Position numbers and translations under genes: made by a program | Part shown: piece after piece, positions 1 through 8,954 of the stretch | How the letters are laid out: each line of letters starts with the position of its first letter | How positions within the stretch are numbered: position 1 is the first letter of the stretch | Notes under the pieces: generated by a model | Told to the model about the DNA's origin: nothing | Databases searched by the model: none | The model's input: the letters and a program-made list of their open reading frames with translations, nothing else | Source of the DNA: Paraburkholderia flava | Lineage (GTDB): Bacteria > Pseudomonadota > Gammaproteobacteria > Burkholderiales > Burkholderiaceae | Length of the DNA: 64,000 bases | NCBI RefSeq assembly: GCF_004359985.1 | Contig: NZ_SMRO01000001.1 | Coordinates: 992,001 to 1,056,000, forward strand | Direction: 5' to 3'

Positions 1-299
1 CCCGCAATGCGGCCAATGCCGGTGATCACGCCCGCACCCGGCGCGTCGTCGTTGTACATCCCGTACGCGGCGAGTTGCGACAGTTCGAGAAACGGCGTGC
101 CCGGATCGAGCAGTTGCGCGATGCGGTCACGTGGCAGCAGCTTGCCACGCGACACGTGCTTGTCGCGCGCCGCCTCGCCACCGCCGAGGGCGAGCTTCGA
201 CACTTTCTCGCGCAGATCCGCGACCAGCGCTTCGAGCGCGGCTGCGTTCGCGCGAAAGTCGTCCGAGCGCGGATTCAGCCTGGTTTCGATGATCGGCAT
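1..299 (-). CDS. liuB: Methylcrotonyl-CoA carboxylase carboxyltransferase (beta) subunit, N-terminal part
   Basis: Only the first 99 codons lie in the window; the gene runs off the left edge. It begins [19 protein letters not shown] and continues with [14 protein letters not shown] and [10 protein letters not shown], which is the N-terminal pattern of acyl-CoA carboxyltransferase beta subunits of the methylcrotonyl-CoA type. In that family the subunit moves carboxyl from biotin to 3-methylcrotonyl-CoA in leucine breakdown. It starts 60 bases downstream of the liuA stop on the same strand, the usual liuA-liuB order, so the two are probably cotranscribed. Substrate assignment rests on this context as well as on the sequence. 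Confidence 0.9.
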   Translation of the reverse strand, partial: MPIIETRLNPRSDDFRANAAALEALVADLREKVSKLALGGGEAARDKHVSRGKLLPRDRIAQLLDPGTPFLELSQLAAYGMYNDDAPGAGVITGIGRIA

Positions 300-359
300 G
301 GCGGGGCTCTCCTGTTCGCCTCGGGTTTGTTTATGTACGTGCTGGATTCGCAGACGCGC

Positions 360-1541
360 TTACATCGTCTCGGCGAACAGTTCGCGACCGATCAGCATCC
401 GGCGGATTTCGCTCGTCCCCGCGCCGATCTCATAGAGCTTCGCGTCGCGCCACAGCCGACCGACCGGGTATTCGTTGATATAGCCGTTGCCGCCGAGAAT
501 CTGGATCGCCTCGCCGGCCATCCACGTCGCTTTTTCGGCGGTGTAGAGAATCACGCCTGCGCAGTCCTTGCGGACCTGGCGCACGTGCGCAGTGCCGAGC
601 GTGTCGAGTTGCCGGCCGACCGCATACAGGTACGCGCGGCACGCCTGCAGCGTCGTGTACAGGTCGGCGACCTTGCCCTGGATCAGCTGGAATTCGCCGA
701 TGGCCTGACCGAACTGCTTGCGGTCGTGGATATACGGCACAACCGCGTCCATCACCGCGACCATGATGCCGGTCGGACCGCCCGCGAGCACGGCGCGCTC
801 GTAATCGAGGCCGCTCATCAGCACCTTCACGCCGCCGTTCAACTGGCCGAGGATGTTTTCTTCCGGCACTTCGACGTCCACGAATACGAGTTCGCCGGTG
901 TGCGAGCCGCGCATGCCGAGCTTGTCGAGCTTCTGCGCGACCGAAAAGCCCTTCATCCCGTTCTCGACGATAAACGCGGTGATGCCGCGCGAACCCGCTT
1001 CGAGATCGGTCTTCGCATAGACAACCAGCGTGTCGCAGTCGGGGCCGTTGGTGATCCACATCTTCGTGCCGTTCAGCACGTAGTGGTCGCCCTTTTTATC
1101 GGCGCGCAGTTTCATGCTGACGACGTCGGAGCCCGCGTTCGGCTCGCTCATCGCGAGTGCGCCGACGTGTTCGCCGGACACCAGCTTCGGCAGGTACTTC
1201 TGCTTTTGCGAATCGGTGCCGTTGCGGTGGATCTGGTTCACACACAGGTTCGAATGTGCGCCGTACGACAACCCAACCGACGCCGACGCCCGCGAGATTT
1301 CTTCCATCGCGATCATGTGCGCGGTGTAGCCCATGTTCGCGCCGCCGTATTCCTCAGAGACCGTCATCCCGAGCACGCCGAGGTCGCCGAACTTGCGCCA
1401 CAGGTCCATCGGAAACTGATCGGTACGGTCGATCTCGCCGGCACGCGGCGCGATTTCCTTCGCCGCGAACGACGCGATGCTGTCGCGCAGCATCTGGATT
1501 TCTTCGCCAAGGGGAAATTGCAAACCAGGTAGGTTGGTCAT
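360..1541 (-). CDS. liuA: Isovaleryl-CoA dehydrogenase
   Basis: A 393-residue acyl-CoA dehydrogenase that oxidises isovaleryl-CoA to 3-methylcrotonyl-CoA using FAD and passes electrons to ETF. It has the family signature SEPNAGSDV at residues 132-140 and the C-terminal signature [20 protein letters not shown] near residue 350. The segment [13 protein letters not shown] places a glutamate at residue 248. In isovaleryl-CoA dehydrogenases the catalytic base sits in this helix rather than at the usual C-terminal position, which supports this substrate over straight-chain acyl-CoAs. Length is normal for the family. It is the first gene of the liu operon, followed by liuB. The upstream region carries two tandem hairpins and operator-like sites and is shared with a divergent TetR gene. 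Confidence 0.95.
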   Translation of the reverse strand: MTNLPGLQFPLGEEIQMLRDSIASFAAKEIAPRAGEIDRTDQFPMDLWRKFGDLGVLGMTVSEEYGGANMGYTAHMIAMEEISRASASVGLSYGAHSNLCVNQIHRNGTDSQKQKYLPKLVSGEHVGALAMSEPNAGSDVVSMKLRADKKGDHYVLNGTKMWITNGPDCDTLVVYAKTDLEAGSRGITAFIVENGMKGFSVAQKLDKLGMRGSHTGELVFVDVEVPEENILGQLNGGVKVLMSGLDYERAVLAGGPTGIMVAVMDAVVPYIHDRKQFGQAIGEFQLIQGKVADLYTTLQACRAYLYAVGRQLDTLGTAHVRQVRKDCAGVILYTAEKATWMAGEAIQILGGNGYINEYPVGRLWRDAKLYEIGAGTSEIRRMLIGRELFAETM

Positions 1542-1556
1542 GTTGCGTCTCCTGTC

Positions 1557-1626
1557 GACCGCAGTTAGCGCTTCAGCGCTTACTGCGGTCCCATGCTGGA
1601 GTTGGCGCTTTAGCGCCTACTCCAGC
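1557..1626. repeat. Two tandem REP-like hairpins upstream of liuA
   Basis: Two adjacent near-perfect stem-loops. The first has 16-base arms (1557-1572 and 1575-1590) around a 2-base loop. The second has 15-base arms (1595-1609 and 1612-1626) around a 2-base loop. Each arm pair has one mismatch, and both share the core AGYGCT/AGCGCY pattern, so they look like two copies of one palindromic element. They start 15 bases upstream of the liuA start codon and so lie in the liuA leader or promoter. Confidence 0.8.
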
Positions 1627-1718
1627 GCCGATTCCTGTTCGGGGGTTATTCACGTCGGGCGGCACTCTCCCGTCCAACGCGAATTTCACGCTACATTTAC
1701 GTATACGTCAATAGGAAT

Positions 1719-1735
1719 TTTGAGTAACACTCAAA
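1719..1735. promoter_or_regulatory. Operator-like palindrome between liuA and the TetR gene
   Basis: A perfect inverted repeat TTTGAGT-AAC-ACTCAAA in the divergent intergenic region. It contains TGA-N5-ACTCA, which recurs at 1822-1834. A role as binding site for the adjacent TetR protein is inferred from position and symmetry. Confidence 0.5.
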
Positions 1736-1821
1736 TATCGCGGAAACGCAGAAAGCGCGGTAATCTGCGTGCTGTAGCGCAGCCTTGCCACGCAACACGC
1801 TGGCCGCACCGCAACCCAATC

Positions 1822-1834
1822 TGAATATTACTCA
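1822..1834. promoter_or_regulatory. Second operator-like site (TGA-N5-ACTCA)
   Basis: TGAATATTACTCA lies 9 bases before the TetR start codon and matches the TGA-N5-ACTCA core of the palindrome at 1719-1735 with the same spacing. Its position would suit autorepression. This is inference. Confidence 0.35.
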
Positions 1835-1843
1835 TATCCGACG

Positions 1844-2695
1844 ATGAGCGTAGCAAAAACGTCCCCGCGTACTGCACCGAAGGCCGATCCCGGCGCAATA
1901 CGCCGCCAGCCGGCGGGCGCCCGCTCGCAGCAGCGCGTGAAGGACATCCTTCAGGCAGGCCGCGACGTGTTTTCGGAAAAAGGCTACGAGCGCGCGACCA
2001 CAGCGGAGATCGCGCAGCGGCTCGGCGTGTCCGAGGCGACGGTGTTCAGCTATTTCCGCGGCAAGCGCGAACTGTGTGCGCGCGTGATCGGCGACTGGTA
2101 CGACGAAATCATCGGGGCGATCGAAACCGGACTGCCGCGCGACGGCACGGTGCGGCAACAGTTCGCGTTTATCGTGAGGACGCATCTGCGGCTGATGCTG
2201 GTGAACGGCACCGGGCTGTGCGCACTCGTGCTGTCCGAAGGGCGCGCGCAGCATCACGAACTGAGCGACGCATTGGTCGATCTGCAGCGCCGTTACACCG
2301 CGCCGTTGATGGCGGTACTCGCGCGCGGCCAGCAGGATGGCCAGGTACGCGCGGACGTGCCGCTGCGGCTGCTGCGCTCGATGGTGTTCGGCCCGATGGA
2401 GCACGTGCTGTGGGACGCGACGCTCGGTCAGCGCCGCACCGATATCGACGCGACCGCCGATCAGTTGATCGACGTGCTGTGGTCCGCGTTGCAGCCGCCC
2501 GACGCGCCGCACGCGGCGTTGCGGCAGTTCCGCCATGAGGTAGGCGAAGCGATGGGCCGGCTCGAACAGGCGGAAGCGGCACTTGCGCGACCCGCAGTGA
2601 CCACGGCGAAAGACGCAGCAGGTCAGACGGCGCCCACCACCGCGCCGCGCAACCGGAAAACCACCAAAAGCACTGCACCCGCGCGCAGCACCTGA
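1844..2695 (+). CDS. TetR-family regulator, probable controller of the liu operon (LiuQ-like)
   Basis: A 283-residue protein with a TetR helix-turn-helix at about residues 30-80, including TTAEIAQRLGVSEATVFSYF, followed by a helical ligand-binding domain. A low-complexity Ala/Thr/Lys tail after about residue 240 makes it longer than the usual 200 residues. It diverges from liuA over a 302-base region with two related operator-like sites. A TetR regulator of leucine/isovalerate genes (LiuQ) is known in some betaproteobacteria, and this protein is a fair candidate on position. No clear Shine-Dalgarno sequence precedes the ATG, so translation may be leaderless or weak. The ligand cannot be read from the sequence. 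Confidence 0.8.
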   Translation: MSVAKTSPRTAPKADPGAIRRQPAGARSQQRVKDILQAGRDVFSEKGYERATTAEIAQRLGVSEATVFSYFRGKRELCARVIGDWYDEIIGAIETGLPRDGTVRQQFAFIVRTHLRLMLVNGTGLCALVLSEGRAQHHELSDALVDLQRRYTAPLMAVLARGQQDGQVRADVPLRLLRSMVFGPMEHVLWDATLGQRRTDIDATADQLIDVLWSALQPPDAPHAALRQFRHEVGEAMGRLEQAEAALARPAVTTAKDAAGQTAPTTAPRNRKTTKSTAPARST

Positions 2696-2714
2696 ATGAA
2701 ACCGAATCGCGCGA

Positions 2715-5700
2715 TCAACCGCTCTTTGTCAGCGCGGTAAGCAGATCGTCGAGCATCACCGGCTTGGTCAGGTGGCTCGTAAAACCCGCCGCCTGCGCCT
2801 TCTCGACATCCATCGCCTGACCGAAACCGCTCAGCGCAATTGACCGCACCGTTTCGAAACCCGGCCGGCGCCGCACTTCGGCCATGAACTCGAAGCCGTC
2901 CATCCCCGGCATGCCGAGATCCGACAGGATCACGTCCGGCTTGTCGCTGTTCAGCCGGTCGAGCGCGGCGCGCGCACCGGTCGCGATATCGACGCGCGCC
3001 CCTTCCGCTTCGAGCAGCAGCTTGAAGGTTTCGACAGTCGCCGCGTCGTCGTCGACCAGCAGGATTTTCATCCCCGCCAACGACACGTGTTCCTGTTCCG
3101 TTTCGGCCCGCGCATCGACGAGCGTGCGCCGCAGCGGCAGCGACACTTCGAACGTCGAGCCCTCCCCCGGTCCCGCCGACTTCGCGCGCACCTGGCCGCC
3201 GTGCATCGTCACCAGTTCGCGAACCAGCGCGAGACCGATGCCGAGCCCGCCGCGCCGCTGCTTCGACACGCGCGTCTGCTCGAACATGTCGAAGATATGC
3301 GGCAACACGTCGGGGCCGATGCCGCTGCCCGTGTCCTTGACGATCAGCGTCGCGTCGCGCGGGCCGGTGGTGCGCAGCGACACGTCGATACGCCCACCGC
3401 TGTCGGTAAATTTCAGCGCATTGCTGACGAGGTTCCAGACGATCTGCTCGACGCGCGTCAGGTCCGCATGCACGATCACCGGCTCGTCGGGCAGCACGCA
3501 CGACAGCGTGAGCTGCCGCTGCGCAGCCTCGTCGCGCGCCGCGCCGCAGATCCGTTCCACGGCGTCGCGCCAGTCCACCGCCGAACGCATGATCGACAGC
3601 TTGCCGGTGCGCACACGCGACATGTCGAGCAGATCGTCGATGATCTGCGCCTGGCCGACCACCGTGCGGCGAATCGTATCCGCGGCGCGCGCGAGGCGTG
3701 GATTCTGGATCGCTTCGTTCGAGCGCGCGATCAGTTCGATGTTGCCGGAGATCAGGTTGAGCGGATGCTTCAATTCATGCGACACAACGGCGAGAAATTC
3801 GTCGCGGCGGCGCTCCGCATCGCGCTGGCCACGGCGTGCGGTGACGTCCGCGCTCGCGCCCTGTTCCTCGTCGAGATTGCGCGCGATCTTCGCGAAGCCG
3901 CGCACGCCACCGTCGTCGATGCGCGTCAGCACGCCGCTCGCGCGAAACTTCTGACCGTCCTTGCGCAGATGCCAGCGATTGTCCTCGCTGCGGCCGCGTT
4001 CGCGCGCGACGCGAAACTCGGTCGCAGCCGCGCCCGATGCACGATCCTCATCGGTGAACAGAATCTCGGCTGACCGGCCGAGCATCTCCGCTTCCCGGTA
4101 GCCGAAGATGCGTTCCGCGCCCGCGTTCCAGCTGGTCACGAGCGCATCGTCGTCGAACGTGATGATCGCGTAGTCGCGGATACTCGCCGCCGCGATGCGC
4201 ATGCGCTTCTCGCCTTCGCGTAGACGCTCTTCGGCGTTGCGCCGCGCGCTGATGTCGATGAACGACAGCACCGCGCCGTCGATCACGTCCTCGGTCGTGC
4301 GGTACGGCACGAAGCGCGCGAGATACCAGCGGCCGCCCGTCGAACGCAGTTCGCGCTCGATCATCCGTAGTGAATCGAATGCTTCGGCCGCGTCGTCCGC
4401 GAGCCGGTCGTATTCGAGACGGTGCGTGATGTCGAGCAGCGAGCGCCCGATATCGGACGCGATGATGCTGAACACCTCGGTCGCGCGCGGCGTATAGCGC
4501 TTGATGCACATGTTGCGGTCGACGAAGATCGTCGCGACGTCGTTCGCGGCGATCAGGTTCTGCAAGTCGTCGTTGATCTTGCCGGTTTCCTCGACCTTCG
4601 CCTTCAGTTCCGCGTTGACGGTGGTCAACTCTTCGTTGATCGACTGCAGTTCTTCCTTGCTGGTTTCGAGTTCTTCGCTCGCCGAGCGCAGTTCCTCGTT
4701 GATCGCCTGCAATTCCTCGTTCGAGGCTTTCAGTTCTTCGGTCGATGTCTCCGACTGCTCGATCGTGGCCTGCAACTGCTCTTTCGTACGCTGCAGTTCG
4801 CGTTCGAGTTCGTCGACGGCGGAGTCGCCCGCGCCCGCATCGGCGCTGTTCGCGGCGGTCGGCACGACGCTGAGGTTTTCGACTTCGTCGAACAGCACAA
4901 GAATGTAGTCCGCGCCCGCGTCCGCATCGTGCACCGGCCGCGCCGTCATGTTGACGAAGAAACGCCGGCCGCCGCGCTCGACCGGCACGCGCCGCGCCTC
5001 GACGCTGCGGTTGGTCTGGAACACCTGATAGATCAGCGTGCGCAGTTCGAGCCGCAGTTCCGGCCACACCGCGTTGACGACGTTGTGCGACGGCTCGCCG
5101 GCCGCGTACTGCAGAAAGCGGCCCGCGCGATCGGACACATGCAGGATCGCCGAATCGCGATTCACGAGCACGCTGGGCGGCGCGAACTGCTCGATCAGCG
5201 CCTGATGCAGCTCGCCGTACGAATACTTGCGGCGCACGGCCGGCACCGATTCGTTGACCACGCGCCGCGTGCCGAGCGCCCCCGCGACGACGACCGGCAG
5301 CGTCGTATCGCTGCGCACCGCCATGTTCGCGCGGTAGATGCGGCTGCGCTTGTCGACCGGCGTGAACAGCGTGCTGACGCTGTCCGCCGATTCCGAGCTG
5401 CCGAGAAACAGATAGCCGCCCGGCCGCAACGCGAAGTGGAACATCCGCAGCAGTTCGATCTGCGCCTCGCGGTCCAGATAGATCAGCAGATTGCGGCAAC
5501 AGATCACGTCGAGCCGCGAGAACGGTGGATCGCTCAGCACGTTGTGCACCGCGAACAGCATGTTCTCGCGCAGTTCCTTGCGGATCCGGTAGTAACCTGG
5601 CTCCTTCGCGAAGAACTGCCGCAGCCGCGATGCGGACACGTCCTGCGCGACGCCTTCGGGATAGAGCCCGTTACGGGCCGTCGAGATTGCGCGTTCGTCG

Positions 5701-6779
5701 ATGTCGGTGGCGAACACCTGGAACGGCACGCCTTCGGGCGTTCTCGCAGACGCTTCCTGCAGCAGCATCGCGAGCGAATAGGCTTCCTCGCCGGTCGCGC
5801 AGCCCGCGGACCACACTCGCACGCGCTCCTGCGCCGCGCGCCCCTGGCAGACAGCCGGCAGGATGTCGCGCGCGAGCAGATCGAACGCATCGGTGTCGCG
5901 GAAAAAATTGGTCACGCTGATCAGCATGTCCTGGAGCAGCGCGAAGGTTTCGTCGGGATGCTGCTGCAGGAAGTCGCGATAGCCCTGCACGTCGGCGATA
6001 CCGTTCACCTGCATCCGGCGCTCGAGCCGCCGCAGCACCGTCGCGCGTTTGTAGTGCCGGAAATCGTGCGCGGTGCGCGTGCGCAGCGCGACCATGATCT
6101 CGTGCAATGCGCGTGCGTTATCAAGTGCGAGTTCGCTGTCGTCGTCATCTTCGTCGGGCGGCGGCAGCTTGATTTCGGTGGCGTTCTCGCGCAGCTCGAC
6201 GAGCTTGCGCGCGATCTGCGCAACCGGCAGCACGAAGTCGACCATGCCCGTGCCGATTGCGCTGCGCGGCATGCTGTCGTGTTCGGCCTCCAACGGATCC
6301 TGCGCGAACGTCATGCCGCCCCGCTCCTTCAGACGCGCGAGGCCGAGCGACCCATCGGCGCCGCCGCCCGACAGCACGACGCCGACCGAACGCTCGCGAT
6401 GCGCATCCGCGAGCGTGCGAAAAAACAGATCGATCGTGGTGCGGGCCGGCGTGCGCGTCGTGGTGGAGTGAACGCGCAGATGGTCGTCGAACATCGTGAG
6501 GTCGAGCGCGGGCGAGATCAGGTAGACGGAGTCTTTCTCGATCGCCACGGTGTCGGTCACCGCGACGACGCGCATCGGCGTGACCTTTTGCAGCAGCGCG
6601 CGCAGATTGCTCTCGTGATCGGGCGCGAGATGCTGGACGACGACGAACGACATGCCGCTGTGCTCCGGCAACTGGCCGAAGAATTCGAGCATGGCGCGCA
6701 AGCCGCCTGCCGACGCGCCGATTCCGACGATGGGATGAGCGATCTGACTCGGCAGAACCGGTTCGGGGTCTTTCTTCAT
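2715..6779 (-). CDS. Hybrid chemotaxis-like sensor: CheB-CheR-PAS-histidine kinase-receiver
   Basis: A 1354-residue multidomain signalling protein. Residues 15-190 are a CheB methylesterase domain with the Ser23-His50-Asp142 triad (GASAGG, VVQH, GGGADGS). About 205-480 is a CheR methyltransferase with the SAM loop WSAGCATGEEAYS. A PAS-like segment follows, then a Glu-rich coiled coil of repeated EEL heptads, further PAS domains, a HisKA/HATPase kinase with phospho-acceptor His1001 (VSHELKHPL), and a receiver domain (1237-1354) with Asp1287. Such CheB/CheR-PAS hybrids are known in proteobacteria but their inputs are mostly unknown. The frame is open 60 codons further upstream. I chose the ATG just before the CheB domain because the extension looks non-coding; it has no good ribosome site. 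Confidence 0.92.
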   Translation of the reverse strand: MKKDPEPVLPSQIAHPIVGIGASAGGLRAMLEFFGQLPEHSGMSFVVVQHLAPDHESNLRALLQKVTPMRVVAVTDTVAIEKDSVYLISPALDLTMFDDHLRVHSTTTRTPARTTIDLFFRTLADAHRERSVGVVLSGGGADGSLGLARLKERGGMTFAQDPLEAEHDSMPRSAIGTGMVDFVLPVAQIARKLVELRENATEIKLPPPDEDDDDSELALDNARALHEIMVALRTRTAHDFRHYKRATVLRRLERRMQVNGIADVQGYRDFLQQHPDETFALLQDMLISVTNFFRDTDAFDLLARDILPAVCQGRAAQERVRVWSAGCATGEEAYSLAMLLQEASARTPEGVPFQVFATDIDERAISTARNGLYPEGVAQDVSASRLRQFFAKEPGYYRIRKELRENMLFAVHNVLSDPPFSRLDVICCRNLLIYLDREAQIELLRMFHFALRPGGYLFLGSSESADSVSTLFTPVDKRSRIYRANMAVRSDTTLPVVVAGALGTRRVVNESVPAVRRKYSYGELHQALIEQFAPPSVLVNRDSAILHVSDRAGRFLQYAAGEPSHNVVNAVWPELRLELRTLIYQVFQTNRSVEARRVPVERGGRRFFVNMTARPVHDADAGADYILVLFDEVENLSVVPTAANSADAGAGDSAVDELERELQRTKEQLQATIEQSETSTEELKASNEELQAINEELRSASEELETSKEELQSINEELTTVNAELKAKVEETGKINDDLQNLIAANDVATIFVDRNMCIKRYTPRATEVFSIIASDIGRSLLDITHRLEYDRLADDAAEAFDSLRMIERELRSTGGRWYLARFVPYRTTEDVIDGAVLSFIDISARRNAEERLREGEKRMRIAAASIRDYAIITFDDDALVTSWNAGAERIFGYREAEMLGRSAEILFTDEDRASGAAATEFRVARERGRSEDNRWHLRKDGQKFRASGVLTRIDDGGVRGFAKIARNLDEEQGASADVTARRGQRDAERRRDEFLAVVSHELKHPLNLISGNIELIARSNEAIQNPRLARAADTIRRTVVGQAQIIDDLLDMSRVRTGKLSIMRSAVDWRDAVERICGAARDEAAQRQLTLSCVLPDEPVIVHADLTRVEQIVWNLVSNALKFTDSGGRIDVSLRTTGPRDATLIVKDTGSGIGPDVLPHIFDMFEQTRVSKQRRGGLGIGLALVRELVTMHGGQVRAKSAGPGEGSTFEVSLPLRRTLVDARAETEQEHVSLAGMKILLVDDDAATVETFKLLLEAEGARVDIATGARAALDRLNSDKPDVILSDLGMPGMDGFEFMAEVRRRPGFETVRSIALSGFGQAMDVEKAQAAGFTSHLTKPVMLDDLLTALTKSG

Positions 6780-7020
6780 GCAGAGAGGGTGAGCGCCGGG
6801 TCGGGCGCACAGCGTGGCGATCCCGCCATGATGGCGTGCGATCGTTCCAGCGTCCAGCGTTGATCGGGTATCCGGGCTCCGCCAAAGTCTGATGAAAACT
6901 GCGACGGGCGGGATTTCCTGGGCGGGTCCGCGGATTGCTACCGAGCCTCGTTTACGCATCGCTTGCCGGGTGCTCTACGTGGCCTCGTCTTCGTCGCTTC
7001 GTGGGCTCGCTTCGGGTGCT

Positions 7021-7410
7021 TCAATGCGGCAAGCCCGCCGCGCGATCGAGCAACGCCTGATCGACGTTCATCGATGCATGGCATTCGCTGTCGACGTCGT
7101 CCGGATGTGCGAACCGCGCGTTCATCGTCTCGCCGGCCTGCTCGCACAACGCCTCTCTGACCCGGACGCGTGCTGCACCGTCCATCGACGCGTAGGGTTC
7201 GACCGCACCCGGCGCGAACACCAGATCGAGCGCGCAGCGTGCATCGAACACGCTCGTCTCCGCAGCGGCCGCGACCCACTTCACCTGGACCGTCATCCGG
7301 TTCGATGAATCGGCGACGTGCGCCACTGCGGTCGACGGCGACGGAAAACGCCGCGACAACGCGTGCTCGATTTCGACGAGCCGTTGTTGTGTGTCGATCG
7401 ATGTGGTCAT
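7021..7410 (-). CDS. Small conserved protein, possibly DUF3022
   Basis: A 129-residue protein starting MTTSIDTQQRLVEIEHALS, preceded by a GGGAG ribosome site 7 bases before the ATG. It has no signal peptide or membrane segment. The layout, with an N-terminal helix, a beta-rich middle (MTVQVKWVAAAAETSVFDA) and a helical C-terminus, resembles the small Burkholderia family DUF3022 as I remember it; that name needs a profile search. No function can be read from it. A 12-base tandem repeat (TGTGTCCCTATC twice, 7424-7447) lies just upstream in its leader. It diverges from the Gly-rich secreted protein gene at 7587. Confidence 0.65.
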   Translation of the reverse strand: MTTSIDTQQRLVEIEHALSRRFPSPSTAVAHVADSSNRMTVQVKWVAAAAETSVFDARCALDLVFAPGAVEPYASMDGAARVRVREALCEQAGETMNARFAHPDDVDSECHASMNVDQALLDRAAGLPH

Positions 7411-7586
7411 CGTGTGCTCCCTGTGTGTCCCTATCTGTGTCCCTATCGACGGACACGCGCGCAAACGCTGTACCCATCCTCGCGACCGCCGCGACGTCGT
7501 CACTGCGGCACGGCCCTTGCGCGATAAACGACGAGTGCGGACGCATCCCGTCCGTGATCGATCAACGGTTTATGGAGGACTCGACG

Positions 7587-8042
7587 ATGAAACGCACAAC
7601 GAAGAGCATGGCGATTTCGGCATTGCTGATGGGACTGGCGGGCGCGGTTTCGACTGGAGCCTGGGCGGCAGGTGCCGCAGGCGGTGGAGGTAGTGCGGGC
7701 GGTAGCGCAGGCGCGGCGGGCGGCAATGGATCAGCAGGCGTCGGTGCCGGCGGCATGGGAGGCGGAGGCGGTTCGTCCGGCGGCAACTCGGGTGTCGGTG
7801 CGGGTGGCGGCAACATGGGCGGCGCCGGTGGTGTAGGCGGCGTGGGCTCGCCGGGCACCGGGTCGGGTAGCCCGACGATGCATCCGGGCAACCCGGGGAG
7901 CAACTCTGGCTCGCCGGGTGTAACCGGTACAGGGGGTGGCGTCGGCACAGGTACGGGTGCGACGCCTAACTCGTCGATGAACCGGTCGAACAATAACGGT
8001 ACTTACTCGCAACCGGGTGGGGCGATGCAGAACGGGCAATAG
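7587..8042 (+). CDS. Secreted glycine-rich low-complexity protein
   Basis: A 151-residue protein with a signal peptide (MKRTTKSMAISALLMGLAG... cut after AWA near residue 32), then a body made almost wholly of Gly, Ala and Ser, turning into a Gly/Ser/Pro/Thr/Asn tail. A strong GGAGGA ribosome site lies 7 bases before the ATG. It has no Cys and no recognisable domain. A disordered periplasmic or extracellular role is likely, but the function is unknown. A second small secreted Gly-rich protein with a similar leader occurs at 11468-11746. A perfect hairpin follows the stop codon at 8051-8078. Confidence 0.8.
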   Translation: MKRTTKSMAISALLMGLAGAVSTGAWAAGAAGGGGSAGGSAGAAGGNGSAGVGAGGMGGGGGSSGGNSGVGAGGGNMGGAGGVGGVGSPGTGSGSPTMHPGNPGSNSGSPGVTGTGGGVGTGTGATPNSSMNRSNNNGTYSQPGGAMQNGQ

Positions 8043-8050
8043 CATCGGAC

Positions 8051-8078
8051 GTAGCCGCAGATAACAGCCTGCGGCTAC
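8051..8078 (+). terminator. Hairpin after the Gly-rich protein gene
   Basis: A perfect 10-base stem (GTAGCCGCAG / CTGCGGCTAC) with an 8-base loop, starting 8 bases after the stop codon. There is no T-tract, so termination is likely but not certain. Confidence 0.55.
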
Positions 8079-8300
8079 GATCAGTGCGCGAGTATCCGCG
8101 TTGATGAACCTGATCCAGCGGCATCCGAATCCGCCGGATCAGGTCGATACCTGTCGCATGTTGCGACTGACGTCGACGCTCGTGATGAAAAGCGTTCTCG
8201 CGGATCGACCGCTTCCGCTTTAGCGCGGGGAGGATGTCGATGGCCGTTTATCGATAGAGGCGGCTTGCGTCTTCGTCCCAGGTAAAAATGCGTGCGGCCC
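8079..8300. other. Intergenic stretch, nothing recognised
   Basis: About 220 bases between converging genes. I see no credible gene, repeat or terminator with a T-tract on either strand here. Confidence 0.5.
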
Positions 8301-8954
8301 CTACTCCACCACCCACGAAGCCAACGTATCCCCAAACCCACCCCGCGCACGACTCTCCTTCCGCGCGCTCGTCACAACCCGTGGCGCAGCACTCCACGCA
8401 ATACTGGCCCCGGTCGCAATCAACAGATCAACCAGCGCCGCATCCTCGCTACAAGCAAGCGGCGGAAAACCACCTGCCCGCCGATAAGCATTCGCCGTCA
8501 CCCCGAGATTCGCACCGTGCACATGACGATGCCCATCCGCATCGACATACATGCGATAGAACGTCTCGCGCACGTGCGGCGGATGATCGCTCCAGTCGTC
8601 GACCGACACAGGGCCGCACACCGCGTCAGCACCCAGCAGCAACTGAGCGACAAGCCAGTCCGCGCACACGCGCGTGTCCGCATCGGTGAACGCGAGCCAG
8701 CGCGCGCCGGCCGCGAGCAGCGCAGCCGCACCCGTCGCGCGCGCATGACCCACGTTGCGCGCGTCCACGTGCAGCAGCGCGACGCCGTATTCGAGCGCGA
8801 TCGCGTGCGAATCGTCGGTACATGCGTCGAGCACGACCACCGTGTACACCGCTTCGCCGCGAAGTTGCGGATGCGCGGCCGCCGCGCGCACCGATGCGAG
8901 ACACGCGGCGAGCAGCGCCGCCTCGTTGTGAACGGGAATCGCGATGCCGATCAT
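8301..8954 (-). CDS. Family 2 glycosyltransferase
   Basis: A 217-residue GT-A fold glycosyltransferase. It opens with MIGIAIPVHNEAA, typical of the family 2 nucleotide-sugar binding start, has DACTDDS in the first half and the metal-binding DxD region in FTDADTRVCADW. Later come a His-containing HGANLGVTANAYRRAGGF segment and SEDAALVDLL, as in other small family 2 enzymes. The start codon overlaps the stop of the upstream methyltransferase gene by 4 bases (ATGA), so translation is coupled. The frame is open well upstream, but that extension is the antisense-like shadow of the methyltransferase gene. Donor and acceptor are unknown. It is the last gene of a three-gene operon. Confidence 0.85.
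   Translation of the reverse strand: MIGIAIPVHNEAALLAACLASVRAAAAHPQLRGEAVYTVVVLDACTDDSHAIALEYGVALLHVDARNVGHARATGAAALLAAGARWLAFTDADTRVCADWLVAQLLLGADAVCGPVSVDDWSDHPPHVRETFYRMYVDADGHRHVHGANLGVTANAYRRAGGFPPLACSEDAALVDLLIATGASIAWSAAPRVVTSARKESRARGGFGDTLASWVVE

Noticed and set aside
75..1532. A 485-codon plus-strand open frame over liuB and liuA
   Set aside because: Antisense shadow of well-recognised enzymes; no family-like sequence.
4422..6863. A long plus-strand open frame of about 813 codons antisense to the CheB-CheR hybrid
   Set aside because: It mirrors the high-GC codon pattern of the real minus-strand gene, is rich in Arg, His and Asp, and shows no domain.
7587..8042. The Gly-rich gene as a tandem-repeat tract
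   Set aside because: The codons are varied and there is no fixed repeat unit; it reads as a low-complexity coding region with a real signal peptide.
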